NCBI GenBank assembly: GCA_034509425.1
Contig: JAVTVJ010000303.1
Span: forward strand, 930,001-994,000
From: Eopsaltria australis
Taxonomy: Eukaryota > Chordata > Aves > Passeriformes > Petroicidae
Reading direction: 5' to 3'
Length of the DNA: 64,000 nucleotides
Positions 49,901 through 62,819 of the stretch are shown one piece after another; the stretch's first letter is position 1, and each line of letters starts with the position of its first letter. The translations under genes were made by a program, and so were the position numbers. The notes under the pieces are model-generated. The model was given only the letters and a program-made list of their open reading frames with translations. It was not told the origin of the DNA and made no database searches.

Positions 49901-52900
49901 CAACATTACAGAAGAGATTGCTTGTCACAGCATATAAAATATTCTATGAAGCTGTCCCACATGGGACACTGATACTCTTGCTGGGTGTGAAGCAGAAGGG
50001 GTTCAAGAGACACACACATTGAAACACACCACTTTAAACAAACCCAATATGTTCTGATGAAGAGGCAGCATGGAAGAAATCCAGTTCTAGAAAGGACTTT
50101 GGAGTGCAGAGAGCAGTTTGGTTCATTTCTTTGGGAATAAACAAATTCTATGTGTGTACTTGTAAGCTTTTGAAATCGGGCTATTTTGGAAAGTGTCTAT
50201 TTAGAGAGATCTGTGATGGCTAACTCAATTCACTTACTAATTTCTGGGATCTTGTGGTGCAGGATGCACACTGCCTTCCTCATGGGAAGTTTCTAAAGAA
50301 ATAGAGGCACCACAAATTAGTGGGGCAACACAACTTACTGGAAGTTACAGAGTAAACTGCAGAGGTTTGGCATTCTGTCTCCTTCCAGCTTGCATTATGT
50401 CCAGGCAGAGTACTTCATTTGTACAGGGAACGAGCCAGTCACTGACTCTGTCCCCTTTTATGTGCCCTGCTAAAAGCTTGCCTTGTTCAGTGCCATGGGT
50501 GTTCCAGAGACAGCTGGACCACTGGGATTTAGGCACAGAGGGTGGACACACACTTGAGGGGAGTTAGATTGAAACTGGCTATTGCTGCACTATCAGTTTC
50601 CTTTAAGAAAACTGTGTTACATGAAAATCAACATACTTCCAGAATTCATCTGCAGGTGTGTTTTGCAAAGTTGCTGCTCCCTCTCCACCCAAACTGAACA
50701 CAGGGAGTTGTGTTGAGGCTTGCAGCAGCAGGCAGTGTCTCAGAAGCTCAGCTACAGTACTGCTTTCCCCAATGGAGTTCACAGACAAGTCAGGCACAAA
50801 GACATGCCTCAAGAGTGAGAGCTGGAAGCAGGATCCGTACGTGAATATCAGTTTTGGAAATAAGCAGGCAGATACGCTGCTGCTGCAAACATGCACAGCT
50901 GTACTCTAAAGCCTCATTCTGGTCTATGGCATAGTGTGGATTTCATTACCTTCATCAGAGATAGGAGAGAAATGCCTATATGGTGCATGCCAGGGGTGTT
51001 TTGAGGTCTGCAGTGACTGTGACATCACTGGGATGGAAGACACCTGCAGTGAAGGTACCTGTTTTTATCTCTGGCTACCATAACCCTGCTGTCCCAGGAG
51101 GTCACTGGATTTGCTGCATGTATCAACCCTGCAGGAGGATGAGGGCCTCAGGCACACAGGGCAACAGCTCTGGCTCCTCTGTCTGCCTTCAAACACAAAG
51201 GAACTTCTCTTCCCCGCCTTCCCCTGAGCACTGGTTCTCCCAGAGGTTCCTTTGCAAAGCCAGACAGCAGGCAATTCATCCCCCTGAGAGAGTGTGGCAT
51301 CACCACCCTTCACCACTTTTTTCCTTGCTTAATCCCACATTTTTAGTGCATGTTCTAGATTCTTAGAAGAACTGAGATTAAGCTATGGAATTATTAGTTC
51401 TGGTATGATCTTTACTTTCAGCTGCAGGGCTTCTCTCTCTGTCCATTAATTTCCAGAATGACTCAAGGAGTTATGTGCCTTTCCCATATGAGAAATTATG
51501 CTCCTTCCTCAAAAGGTTTCAGCAAAAAAGGTGGTGATGGAAAGACAGAAGTTGGAGGAATGGGAAGAAGAAAGTGAGGATGTTGGATGAGTGAACAACA
51601 AACTGGACTATTCCTCTAAGAGTGATGTGACTATGGAAAGGGTTGGGTTCTTACAGACACATAAAGCAAATTTCATTCCCCTTTGTTAAAGGAACTCCTT
51701 CTATTTGAGTGACTTAGAACTAAAGCAACATTTGTGGAAACCTGAGCATTTTGTACTTCCTATATATGGAGAATGGGCATCTAAGCTTTTTCAACTTCAC
51801 TGTTTCTCTTATGCATGTTTGATATTTTCTTTGCCATTTACATTGTGAAGAAAAACTGGTTTCGAAGATATTAAGAATCCTTAAGTCTGCAAATAGCAGC
51901 AAGTCTCTATATATGTATAGTGTCTGTACAACATTTATGTCTGCAAATTGAAAACATGAATTTATATAAACACAAACCTCACAGTAGCATAAAAGGCAAA
52001 TAAAGCCTTGTAATTCAAATGGGAAACAAATGAAGAACATATTTTGCAACCTAATCCATCTCTGCACAATTGGTAGGCACTAACAAAGCTTTACTTTTCT
52101 CTTTGGAAGAGATGTCTGCTGGGCAATGAAGAAAACACTGTGTTGTGGGAAGGATAAACCAAGACAGCTGTTTAAATTGCTTACTGTAGTATTAAGCTGT
52201 TCGTTGTATTTTTTATTGTTTCTGCCTTTTTATTCGGGAGTTGCTTAACATTGGCTGGTGTATGAGGATACAAAAAATGGCTGGAATTATATTTATGAAC
52301 ATGGCTTAATTCTCCATTTGAGCAGGCAGAAGAAGAGAAGAAGTTTGAGATGTGCTGTCTGGTTTAATCATCGTAAGCCTGGGTGGGCAAAGGGAGCTTT
52401 GCTTGTTACCAGGATAGCAGTCAAGGAAACAAAAAAGAGGCTAACAGAAGTGAGCCTGTGCATTGGTACCAGCTGAAAGAGACACCAGGGACATCAGTCT
52501 TCTTTGTTCAAAGCAGAAGTGGTTCACTGGAGGTCAAGTAATTTCTGTCTTAAAATAATGCTGCACATTTGCCTGCCTTATGCAGACTTGAAACCTTCTT
52601 TTAACTTTCCATCAATTAAAAGCAGACGCTTAAGACAAGCTATTGTTGAGCAAAGTGATAAAGGTCATGGAGTTTCAGGGGAAAGGATGGCTTGAGCCCA
52701 ACCTCTCCTGAAAAGCCAAAAAAAAGGAGAAGTGATTCATTACAGATACTTACTCTGGGAATTACAATGATCAACAGTGAAACTCCCACTGTGTCCTGCA
52801 ACAGTAAGATAATTATATATGCCACCCGGAGAGGGAAAGCCTAAGAAATGATAGTGCCAAGTTGAGTCTGCCACCTCAAGCCTGTTCTTTTGTGCATTAG

Positions 52901-55800
52901 TGAGTCTTTAATAGCATGACATACTGTTTCTCCTCTAGAATATACTGGGAAATTTATTCTTAGATATGCTGTGTGTTCCATACTTCAAAGAACATCAAGC
53001 CGTTCTTTATCTACTTCACCAATGACAGCCAAGTTTATATCCTGCTTTTGATGATGCTGCACATGCATTTTTTCAGAGACAATGCACGTTCAGGGAAGAA
53101 CTGTGGAGCACAGCTCAGCAGAAGGCTCACGCTCACATCAGATCAGGGCATTGTGGTGGTTCTTTATCAGGCTGGTACTCTTTGTAGCAGGATTTTTGTC
53201 TCCTCATAGGTTTTAGCTGAAGGATGCCAGCTAAAGAGCTTTTGCTGCTAATGCTGTTAGATGCTGAGTTCTCTGCCTTCTTTCCCAGGGCCACGGGGAG
53301 GGTGGGATGGCTACACACCATCAGACTCACTGAGATGGATGGGTGTAGCACATGCTTCTCGGTCATCACTGCAGTTCTGTCTCCTCTGCTGACTCTCAGA
53401 ATGCCCAGCTGAGCATTTATGTATCAAATACATCAATACCTGCAGATGGATGCGATCACCAGAGCTGACAAGGCACACCACAGGATAAGCTGAGCCCCAG
53501 AAAAGGTCTACGCTAATGCACAAGGACACACTTGCTTTCCTTTCTGTGCCCAGATGATGGTAAGGAATGCAATCCCCAGCTTGGTGCTGTGGTAAGAGCC
53601 TACAATGAAATTTGTAGGCAAACAGCCTCTTGTAGGCAATGACCCTCTTGGGCTCCTGTCATTGGTTAGCAGTGACAGTGTTTCTGGCTCCCAAAACCAC
53701 ATTTATGGGCTTTGTTTGTCACACAGTTGTGTAACTTAAGCTTTTTTCAGATGAGCAATGGTTTCACTTGATAGCAGAACGTAGCTATGAACCCCAGACA
53801 CAGCTGCAGAGAAACACAGGAGAACACGTGCTGCACTGAACTGTCCTCCATCGTTCTCTGGCATGTAGGGTTCCAGTGCCTGCTACGACTCACTTCTGCC
53901 CTAAACATGCACACCTGTTTCCCATGGATATGGAAATATCAACCTTCATGACTTGTTCTCCCCTTTCCGAAAGACCTGAGTTGGTACCATGGCACACAAG
54001 ACAAGTTACCACCACACACCAAATTTTGTATTATGCAAGAGTTACACAGCACTAAAAGAAATAAATTATTTCCTCTCCTCTGGAAGAAGAGGCAACTTGC
54101 AAATCTCTGTACTGATATCTAAAATGTACAGAACATCCCACATTATTCATTCAGCCTTCGTAAATGGGTTCTGCAAGAATAAAAGCCTGGATGCCATTTT
54201 TGTAGACTACTCAGAAGTCACAGCATGAAGCTGTGACTTCAGCCACACATTTAGTTGTTAAATCAAGTGCATCACAATGTGGTAGACACTTTCTGGTAGA
54301 CAGAGGTGCCTTCTGCAGCAAGCCTATGTTAAGTTAATCTGGGCCCTGTATTCTTCCATGTCTTAAAGCATTTTATATGCAAAGCAGAGTGTTCACAAAT
54401 GCAAGCAGGATCTTCTCAGAAGCAGTTAAGGCTGGCAGAAGCCCAGCTAGAGATTTCGGTACTTCATCTATGGAATTATGTATTCCCAGCTGAATATACA
54501 TCACAGAAAGAGGTATTTAAGCACAGATGCTACTGTTAGTAAGCACCTCTTGGTGATGGAAACAAGCAGGAGGAAATGGAAATGTAGGAAGGTTCTGCTT
54601 TCTTAGGTCACAGCCAGTGTTTTTCACTTCCAGATAACTCCAGAGTTATTAACTGAAAAGTGTCTGGCTTCATTACGACAGCAAGGCTTGAAAATGCTTT
54701 TGGAAATGACACTTACTGAACCAACGAATTCAAACTAAACGAAGCACAACTGAGACAATTTTTCTCATTTCTCAAACTGTATCAAACATGAGAAAGCTAA
54801 GAAAACAATAACATTATTTCCCTTAACAGAAGACAACAGGTTTTGCTGTTAAATAAATGGACTGGGTTTTTTTCGAAAAAATGTTTACATCTTAATACTG
54901 CTTAAAAATTCTAGCACACAGAGATGTGTTCTGCAGACAGATGAGCTCTTTAGGTGAACCACAGGATTTACATAACAATATTGGAATATACTGCTGTGTG
55001 AAGCATAATTTGGTAACTGACACTGACTCATCCAGGCTTCGAACGTGCATCACACCAGATGCTAAAAAGAAAAAAGTAAACAACAGATATTGAAATAATG
55101 AAGGCACCTTTTCCATCACCCGGAATGAAGCACTAAAAGTAATACTGCACTTTAATGACTGAATAATTAATCAACCTGCTTGAGGTAATTGTGAGTCTTC
55201 TTGTTATCAAAGTAGGTGTCTCTTTTGCATCTACCTGAGCTATTAAGCTCCATGACCTTAGTGGCAAAGGGTTCTACAGGTTAGTCCAGTATTACATACA
55301 TAGATGAAACTGTTCCTGTGTATATTTATGTCTATCTGCTGTTGTAGGGTTATATCTACAGAGGCAGTTCAAATTGTCTGCTTTTGGGTTTGATTAGCCA
55401 TCTTTTTGTTGGAATGCAAGTACAGAGCATACTAAATAAATAATTTTATCTTATTCATGTTTTATATATCAATACCACGGTCAAGGCCTTATCAACGTCG
55501 TCTAGTCCAGTCTTTACCAGATTTCCTCCTACAGCCTTTTATTGGAGTTTCATGCAGCAATGCTAACAGATAGTAACTTAACAGATAAGGCTGCCCTAGA
55601 TCTGAAAGTGGGTCTTGGCTGATTTATTTTCTAAACAGTTGAGTCTGATATAGGGCAGGATAGCAACAAATAAACATGAATGCCCTGCTACACTCCAAGG
55701 ATACCCACGGCATGTGGGGAGCAGAGAGAAACGATCTTTTTGACCACAGATTAACTACTTGAGCAACAGTTTGAATAAAGACTCTGCCTTGATTGATTGA
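43906..55800. other. Gene-poor intergenic DNA
   Basis: About 12 kb without a convincing gene. 49190-49510 is purine-rich on the plus strand and is followed by a pyrimidine-rich run to about 49680. A hairpin lies at 54214-54240. The 153-codon frame at 48014-48475 overlaps other frames and has no domain. Confidence 0.5.
54214..54240. repeat. Perfect 11-base hairpin
   Basis: gaagtcacagc and gctgtgacttc pair exactly around the loop atgaa. It lies in non-coding DNA and has no T-run that would suggest a terminator. Confidence 0.8.
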
Positions 55801-55822
55801 ATTAAATCAGTTTAGAAACTGC

Positions 55823-55920
55823 TTGAGCATTGTGCTCACCGCAGTGATTTAATTAAGCTCACGTCTGAACCGGTCCTGCTACGCTGGAGTGAACGTGAGC
55901 CCCCAGAATTTAATCACTGT
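55823..55920. repeat. Nested hairpin element, possible conserved non-coding element
   Basis: Three inverted pairs lie together. TGAGCA/TGCTCA (55824-55838) has a three-base loop. gcagtgatttaatt (55841-55854) pairs with aatttaatcactgt (55907-55920) at 12 of 14 places. Inside that, gctcacg (55857-55863) pairs perfectly with cgtgagc (55894-55900). The long stem encloses a G/C-richer loop. It may be a MITE-like remnant or a structured conserved element. Confidence 0.55.
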
Positions 55921-56879
55921 AGGCAGTGGCAAATGTTTGTGATATGAGCTATCTCTGCTGGATCTTAGTGCCAAATTTGGACTGAGTATGGTGCATAGCT
56001 GGGCTGTCCCTAAAATCATGCCCTTGATCCCACAGGATAATCAGCCGTACCAAAGCTCCATCAATTCTCTCCTTACGCCCTGCCTGTGCTGATGTCCCTC
56101 TGGTGGTGCCTGTGGATTGGGAGGTCTGTAGGAGTTGCTAGTGAAGGATGAATCCCTCACCCTGGACAGCCAGGCCTGCTGGGTGGAGTCCTAGTGCTCC
56201 CGCCTTGCCAGCAACAACCACATTTACGTGGGCAGTGCCCAGGTTTTGTTCATGGCTCGCTGGGCTGCTTTTACTCATCTCCTCTCAAGGACACTGCAAG
56301 TCTGAATTCATCACCCTTCCTAAGAATTATAAGCATTACTATTGCTTGTGACAGCTCTGTTTAAACAGCAGTGACTAGGTGTAGGCATTTCCTAGAGACT
56401 GATCAAAGGCTAGAAGGAAGTGATAGGCCAGAATCCTGCAGATAAATTGGTACTGTGATTGCAAACTGAGAAAAAAACAGAAAAAAATGCAGAAAGGATC
56501 TTTTCAAAACCGATTACACAATTTTATAGGCAAAACCAATAGAACTGGAAAGCCAATGCATGCTCTGAAAAAAAAATATATGACTTGAAGGTTTGTCAGG
56601 TTGTTTCAATCATCTTTCAACTTCCTAGCCAACTTAAAAAGTGAACTTGGAAAACATTTTATACTCTTGCTGGGTTTAGCTCACAGTCCCTTTTTCCAAA
56701 TACATCTTGTCACAAATCCAGATTTATGGCCCTGTGCAGGTCCTTCTGCTATACAAGTAGCTTTTTCTTTTACTGTTAAATCTAGTTTTCATGTATTTTG
56801 TAAGCTAATCTATACTTTATTGACTTTGCAACAAAACTGGACATAATGTGCTCAGTGATGCCTTTTCCTGATCTTAGGA
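55921..56879. other. Intergenic sequence without a supported gene
   Basis: Non-coding sequence. The first 250 bases are as complex and evenly composed as the hairpin element beside them and may belong to the same conserved block. No exon is supported. Confidence 0.45.
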
Positions 56880-57215
56880 AATAAAGGCTCAGACAGGGTT
56901 AGAGGGTTGGGGGTTGTTTCCCTCGGTATTTTAATAGGATCCCGTTGGATGGCTTCTGCCGTCCAGGTAGAACACGCCGCAAAAGCCCCGTTCCCCCAAT
57001 CGAGGGTACAATTAAAGACTCTACACATTAGCAGATCTACCAGGAGGGCCCAATAAGGGGCCTGGGTGGGCTCACTTCTAGTTTACAAAATCTGTCCTAC
57101 TGGGAGACCTTGAGGGCCCATGAAAACAGAGTGTTTGGTCTCTAACTCTACGAGGTTTCAGGGGTGTTTAGTCAAATGGCTTACTAAACACCATGAAACC
57201 AGGCTAAACTATCAC
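56880..57215. other. Base-composition island, probable inserted repeat
   Basis: Starts with ggctcagacagggttagaggg and contains CpG-containing stretches (gaacacgccgcaaaagccccg) and gggcccaataaggggcctgg, unlike the A/T-rich DNA on both sides. The style resembles an LTR or retroviral leader, but no ends, primer-binding site or coding remnant could be recognised. Confidence 0.3.
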
Positions 57216-60070
57216 CTAAAGCATTACAAGTGTGCATGCTAATACTTGTGAATAGAGGGAACAGTGTAAGAAGTCTTCAAGAGAAAAGCAGAAAAATCCT
57301 TCAGGCATCATCAGTAAAGTCCACATTACAGCAGCTTGAAGGCCCATTCCAATCAAGCACAGATGAACAGGAGAGTACAAGAAAGCAGCCAGCTCCTCTG
57401 GAAGCTTGTAAGTTTATATCAAGAACTAAGTATTTTTAGCATAAGGACTAATGACCAGAGATATTCCTGCAGTTGTCTAAGACTCAAAAAATACACAAAG
57501 CGGGGGGGAAAAAAAGGCCATTGCTCATTTTATAGACCAATTCTCAACAGTAAAATCTACCTCTGCAAATAGGGTAAAAGAAGAAGATTCGAAAATAAAA
57601 TTATTTCTTGAACCTCAATGCCTGTGGCTCTTGCAAGACTTTTCACTGCTGCAAGTAATTTTGGGATGTATCAATGCCTCTGGGGGTTTTCAGTGACACT
57701 TGAGTACTTTTTATGAAGTAATGCATTTAGTTCTCAAAAGTACCTAAACAAAGGATGCTATAGTCTAATCTGTGTGCTGCTGGAAGTAGGATACCATTCA
57801 GGCTGATCACTTGTGCTTGACCTTCACCTTTTGTCTCTTTTATCTCAAAAGCAGTTGCAGAAGCAGCAAAGCAGTATTAGTGTCACAATTTGGGTATTTC
57901 AGTTTCCTTGTAACAAAGTTTAGCTTTCAGGAAGGGAACACTCTGCCACCAGCCAGATCTCTGTGTACTGTCAGCAGGCCTTTTATAGAGCAAATACCCT
58001 GATTAGGAATTGCTGAGAAAGGCCACGTGTTTTAGTCACATGAGTAACTTTTTCAAGGAAGAGAACAACTTTGTAAGGCTTATTTATTAAATAAGTTGGG
58101 ATGGCAGCCTTTCTTAAAAAGGCTGCACAGAGCACGCTGCATCTCTATCAAATAAACTCCTTGGACATTTTTAGGACTGCAAAAGTAAGTAGTTACAGCA
58201 AGGGGGAGAGCAGGCCTTGCTTCTAAGAAACAAGGAAAGCAGCTGGAGTGATAGTGAGCTGGGAATGACCAGGAACCTGGACAACAGAAGGCAGGGAAGA
58301 GTTCGACTGCAGGAGGCCAAATACAGGGATCTCAGAAGGCTCTCACAGAGTGAGCAGGAACATGTTACCCTATCAAATGAAGTCAGAGGTCTGGTCATCA
58401 GCACAAACACAGGAGACTGTTCTGTTTCAGAAAGGAAACAGACTATTATTAACGTAAAGCAATTTACCAGGTCAGATGCAAACAATGTGGAGCCCATTAT
58501 AACCTCTTTCCAATTCCTTCCCCACGGATTCTACCAAGGACTCTTACAAGCACATTTGCCTTTCTCTTTCCCCGCTTTGCCTCGCTGTTTTGAACTGGCC
58601 AAGGATTGTCATGTCAACAAGGAATTTTTATTTTGTTTGGTCTCAACACTGGCTGCATAATGACTCTTGACCTCAGTGTCAATGAGAGCTGTGCTGGGTG
58701 TCATCAAAGCTGATGTCAGCTATTTGTACTTTGAATATTTTCACCAGCTCGCTCCTCAGTTTGTTTCCTTTTCAAAGTCGGAAACCAGGAACTTAGTTGT
58801 TTTCCACAGCTCCATTTGTTTCTTTCCTGATTAGAAGAGATGTTAGAAACTGAAAGGAATGAAAATGTGTCTGTGTTCACAAGGTCACCACAAAGCCTCT
58901 GGGCCTGCTCAGACCTTCTGAACCTTCAGGGGATGTGCTTGCTCTCTAGCTGATTTGTGCCACCCCTCTTATCTGAGTTCTTTTCTTTGTCTTGTATTCC
59001 CCTCTGCACCAACGTATTTTCCATGCCAAGACATTTCACAATGTACCAAACTCTTTCTGCAATTCTGTATATATAATTAAGCAAAGCAAAAGAGCCGTTC
59101 AATACTACTCCTGCCTTTGAGATGTGGAGCTGGGATGACTTCATCCTAGAAAAAATGCAAACCCAAACCCAAACCAGTTGTCTCCTGGGGTTTTCTTAGC
59201 TTTTAGCTCACCATAAACATTTTGTGTGGTTTCAGTAACCGTGCCTAAACCAGACTGCATCACGGCCAGCAGTACAAAACTAAGGCACAGGATTTACTGA
59301 GATAGAAAGTTTGTACAGCTACTTAAACGTGTAAAATTATGTTTCTCACGGCTGTCAGGGGACCAGAAGCAAAACAGGCAACAATGAAGAGATAAGAGGG
59401 GAAAATGAATTAAGAGCTTATTGGGCAAATCCACTCTCTGACAGTGCCTCGTTTGCGCTGACTGAATTATTACAAAATTGAAAATAACCTTCACATACCC
59501 ACGTAAGACAAAAAAACAATTTACTGCAGTAATTGCTGAACATTTGACATCCTCTATTACCAATTTCTTTCAAAGTTTTAATACATATAGAACATATTTC
59601 TATAAAATTAGATTTTTTTTTTCTTTTCTTACACTTAGTTTGAGTGATTAGAATGAAAAGTTTATCCAGAAGCAGCAAGAGACATTTCTAAAACAACACC
59701 CACACAAAGGAAGTTTTCTACTTCTCTTTTGCTTTAATAACTACTTTCTGTAAGGCATTTTAAACATTTTTGCAGGAAGTTGTTTTATCTTTATGGGATT
59801 GATTTAAAACAAATTTATGTACTGTACAGAGGAAGGAGTTATGAGTAGGGAGAGATGTGAGGAAAGAAATGCTTGATAAACAGTAATCAAGGTGTTGGCA
59901 TTTGAACTATTCAGCAGTTTAAAGAGGATTAAACCATCACCTTTCACACTCCAAGCACACGTGAAATACCTGGTGTTTCATGTCCAAGCAGTGTTCTCAG
60001 CTTTAAAATCTTTAAAGGTTTTACAGTGATCTGGCTAAACACTGCACTGGTTTATCAATGACACAGGGAG
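57216..60070. other. Intergenic sequence without a supported gene
   Basis: A/T-rich non-coding DNA. The plus-strand frame at 58217-58660 (first ATG at 58265, 131 codons) has a charged, helix-like start but no family I recognise, and no splice or promoter context. Confidence 0.45.
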
Positions 60071-60497
60071 GTGAGTCAGTCTGCTCAAAGCTGTCTCACT
60101 CTGCTCCCACGGACAGGACACCTGTCTGAGCTCTGAGGCCAGGCAGGTGCTCAGCGCTGCCTGCAGGCCCCGAGCCAGGTGGAATCGAGATTTCCACTGC
60201 TCGGACATGAAGTCATGGATACACTCTCTGACACAAGCAGTGGCTCTCGCAATCCGGATGTACTGCTGTACTAAAAATCCCTCTAGACCTGCTCTTGTGA
60301 CACTGACTGGGACAGAACCTCCAAGGTGTGGGATGTGTGCTGAGCAGAGGAAGTGGATGGTTTATGTGCCATATAAATCTGTCATTACACAACTATTTAA
60401 GAAGCAGGAACATATTCACATTTTAGACCCCAAGCAACAAAAGGAAGGAAGAAGCAAAACGTTTCAGTATTGTGGTGGAGACATACACACCAGGTGA
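60071..60497 (+). pseudogene. Open frame with faint likeness to a TRM10 methyltransferase segment (very uncertain)
   Basis: The frame stays open from just after a TGA near 60070 to a TGA at 60495-60497. Around codons for IRMYCCTKNPSRP and LVTLTG the spacing of Tyr, Lys, Arg-Pro and Leu-Thr-Gly recalls the start of the TRM10-type tRNA methyltransferase domain. The following sequence does not continue the likeness. There is no clear start codon, promoter or splice site. It could be a decayed gene fragment or chance. Confidence 0.12.
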
Positions 60498-62610
60498 CTG
60501 GGACTTCGTTTTCATGCAGTGAAAGCTCAGTATTGGCTCCACTGTCGAATAGTTTTTTGTTTTTTTTAATGAAAGCTGAGTATCTCTTATGATTCACCAA
60601 GTTGAAGGTTTAAGAAAAAAACAAACATTACAGAGGTCATCATCCCCACCCTGAATGATCATTGATATTCTGGCCTTAGTGCAGCCTCTGTATTATGATT
60701 CCCCATTTTCTCCACCTTTGTAGCTGATCTCTCCTCACTTCAGGATTTGTAGTTCTGATTTTCTGTTCTTTCTCACCAGATTTTTCTTCAGACCATCTAC
60801 TGTTTTACATCAACCAGAAAATAACTGCTTGTGAGTACTTTCAAGGTATTAAAATTTGTTTAGTTTGTTTTTTAAGTAGTGCAAACACCTTTCTGATTTG
60901 TCACACTGCCAAACATGTGTTGCATTAAATAGGTGGGGTTTGCTGCACACTTTGCAGATGCAGGAAACCAAAGCATCCCTGCTCTGCCTGAACCAAAGGT
61001 GAGGTTTCACCTCAGTAAGGGAGAGCAAAGTTTACTTTGGGTTTCATACCTTCAGTGAAAGACAACTCACAACTCTTCCTTTCTGGAAATTAATATAGCT
61101 TCTAGAAATGTCAAAATGTTGTTCTGGTCAGATGAGGATTTAAATAAAAGAGAGGAGGCCTATTCACAGATCTAAAATTATCACTCAGTGACCTGCTTGG
61201 AGGGTCACGCCTGTGTTTTAAGTGAGTTGCCAAAATCCTCTCTTGCTGAACTTCCTTGACCTATACTTACATAAAAGGGACTCCTTAATACAAAGACATG
61301 CTGGCATCTCACAGGAAAAGCCCCTTTGGTGCTAAGGCTGAGATGTAAGGTGCTGTGGAACACTGTAAGGGAGTGTTGGCGTAGCTCCTGGAGATTCCCA
61401 ACAGGAGACCAGCCAGCCCTGCAGCCACCACTTGCTCCCAAGTGCAGCTCAGTGTGCACTGCTGACACACTTATTTGCCAGCTATGCCCAGGAGCTGACC
61501 TCTGTGTCCTCCAGGATGTCAAGACAGAGATTAGCAGCCCTAATCCCAGTGTAACAACAAGGCTCATTTTCTCCGGCCTATAAATAACTCCAGCGATAAT
61601 ACAACCTCTTACTTCAAAAAGAACCAGAACACATGGGTGTGGATGGGGACCCCAATGCCAAATAAAAACTCACCAGGTAACCTAAAAGCCAGTCATACTC
61701 TCAAAGTCACAGTGGCTTTTAGCAAATACGTTATTTTTACTGAGGATCACTAAGTATCAAAGAGGCAGATCTCAGTGTAGAAATTCCCTCACTAACACAG
61801 CGCTGTTGCTTATGTCACCCCTCTCACAGAACTCTGTTCCTTTCATCTGCACTGAACATACCTTTCTCTCCCAAGGAAAACTGCAAATTAATCTCTGTAT
61901 GCTGCTGAAATACTGATCTGCTGCTACTGAAAGGATAGCAGTGACCTCAGGAAGGGGACTGCTCTTGCAAACAGCTTATCAGTGCTTTCCATATGTGACA
62001 GGTTGTCCCTTCAGTACAGAAACATCGTCATTTTCTTACCGAATAAGAGTGCAGCAACATGATTGACTTGGAACTAATTTGGTTATGGAAACATCATCCC
62101 AAAGATTTGCACTCTGGACCTCTCCAAAGTTTTTACTGATACCCATCCAGAACCTATGTGTTCAGTGGGAAAGGTTGTTTCGTTAAATTACCACTGTCAA
62201 TGCCAAAAATCCAGCTTTGTTCATTTCTATGAGAGACTAATAGAGTGTCCCTTACCAGTTTTGGTCATATTGTATGTTTTCATTCGGTAAGTAGAAAAAA
62301 CAACACACAAGTACCACATTTTTATTTGCATGAGGGGACTCCCAAAGTGTGAAATCAGCCTGCGTTGGCAAATTCCCTGGTTTGTTCTGTCAGTGTCTAC
62401 AGGGACACTGTACCTGGTTAGCACACTTCAACAGTGGGGAAATGTACTTTTTAAATTTCACTGCTGATGGTTTCCTGTCCAGACCCATCGTTTTACCCTC
62501 TTCTTTTCAGTCACCTTCAAACCTCAGCACAGAGTGTATGTAGAGACACACCGCTGGAATTCATACTTGTCATCAACACTTTTGACACATATTTCCCAGA
62601 CAAACAGATT
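60498..62610. other. Intergenic sequence upstream of BMP2K, no gene seen
   Basis: A/T-rich non-coding DNA with only short frames. It probably holds distal regulatory sequence of BMP2K. Confidence 0.5.
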
Positions 62611-62614
62611 TTTA

Positions 62615-62755
62615 GGTTAGGTTTGTGAGGGACCTCCGGAGACCATCCAGTTCAACACCCCTGCCACGGCAGGGTCACCTCGAGCAGATGACACAGGAAG
62701 CATCCAGGTGATTTTGGATTGTCTGGAGAGAAGGAGACCCCACCACCCCCTAGGG
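62615..62755 (-). mobile_element. CR1 LINE 3' fragment (second subfamily)
   Basis: On the plus strand it reads gagggacctccggagaccatc, cagttcaacacccctgcca, gcagggtcacc and gagaaggagaccccaccacc, the order typical of another CR1 subfamily tail in reverse. The element is minus-strand, 5'-truncated, and abuts the BMP2K CpG island. Its sequence differs from the copy at 12588, so the two are independent insertions. Confidence 0.85.
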
Positions 62756-62819
62756 TTTTCCTTATGGAAGAACTCCACAGACACAAGAAGCTCCAGAGCC
62801 CTGGGCACGCAGAGCCATT

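Noticed and set aside
58217..58660. 147-codon plus-strand frame with a charged N-terminus
   Set aside because: Looks somewhat protein-like, but starts on TTG (first ATG at 58265), with no recognised domain, promoter or splice support.
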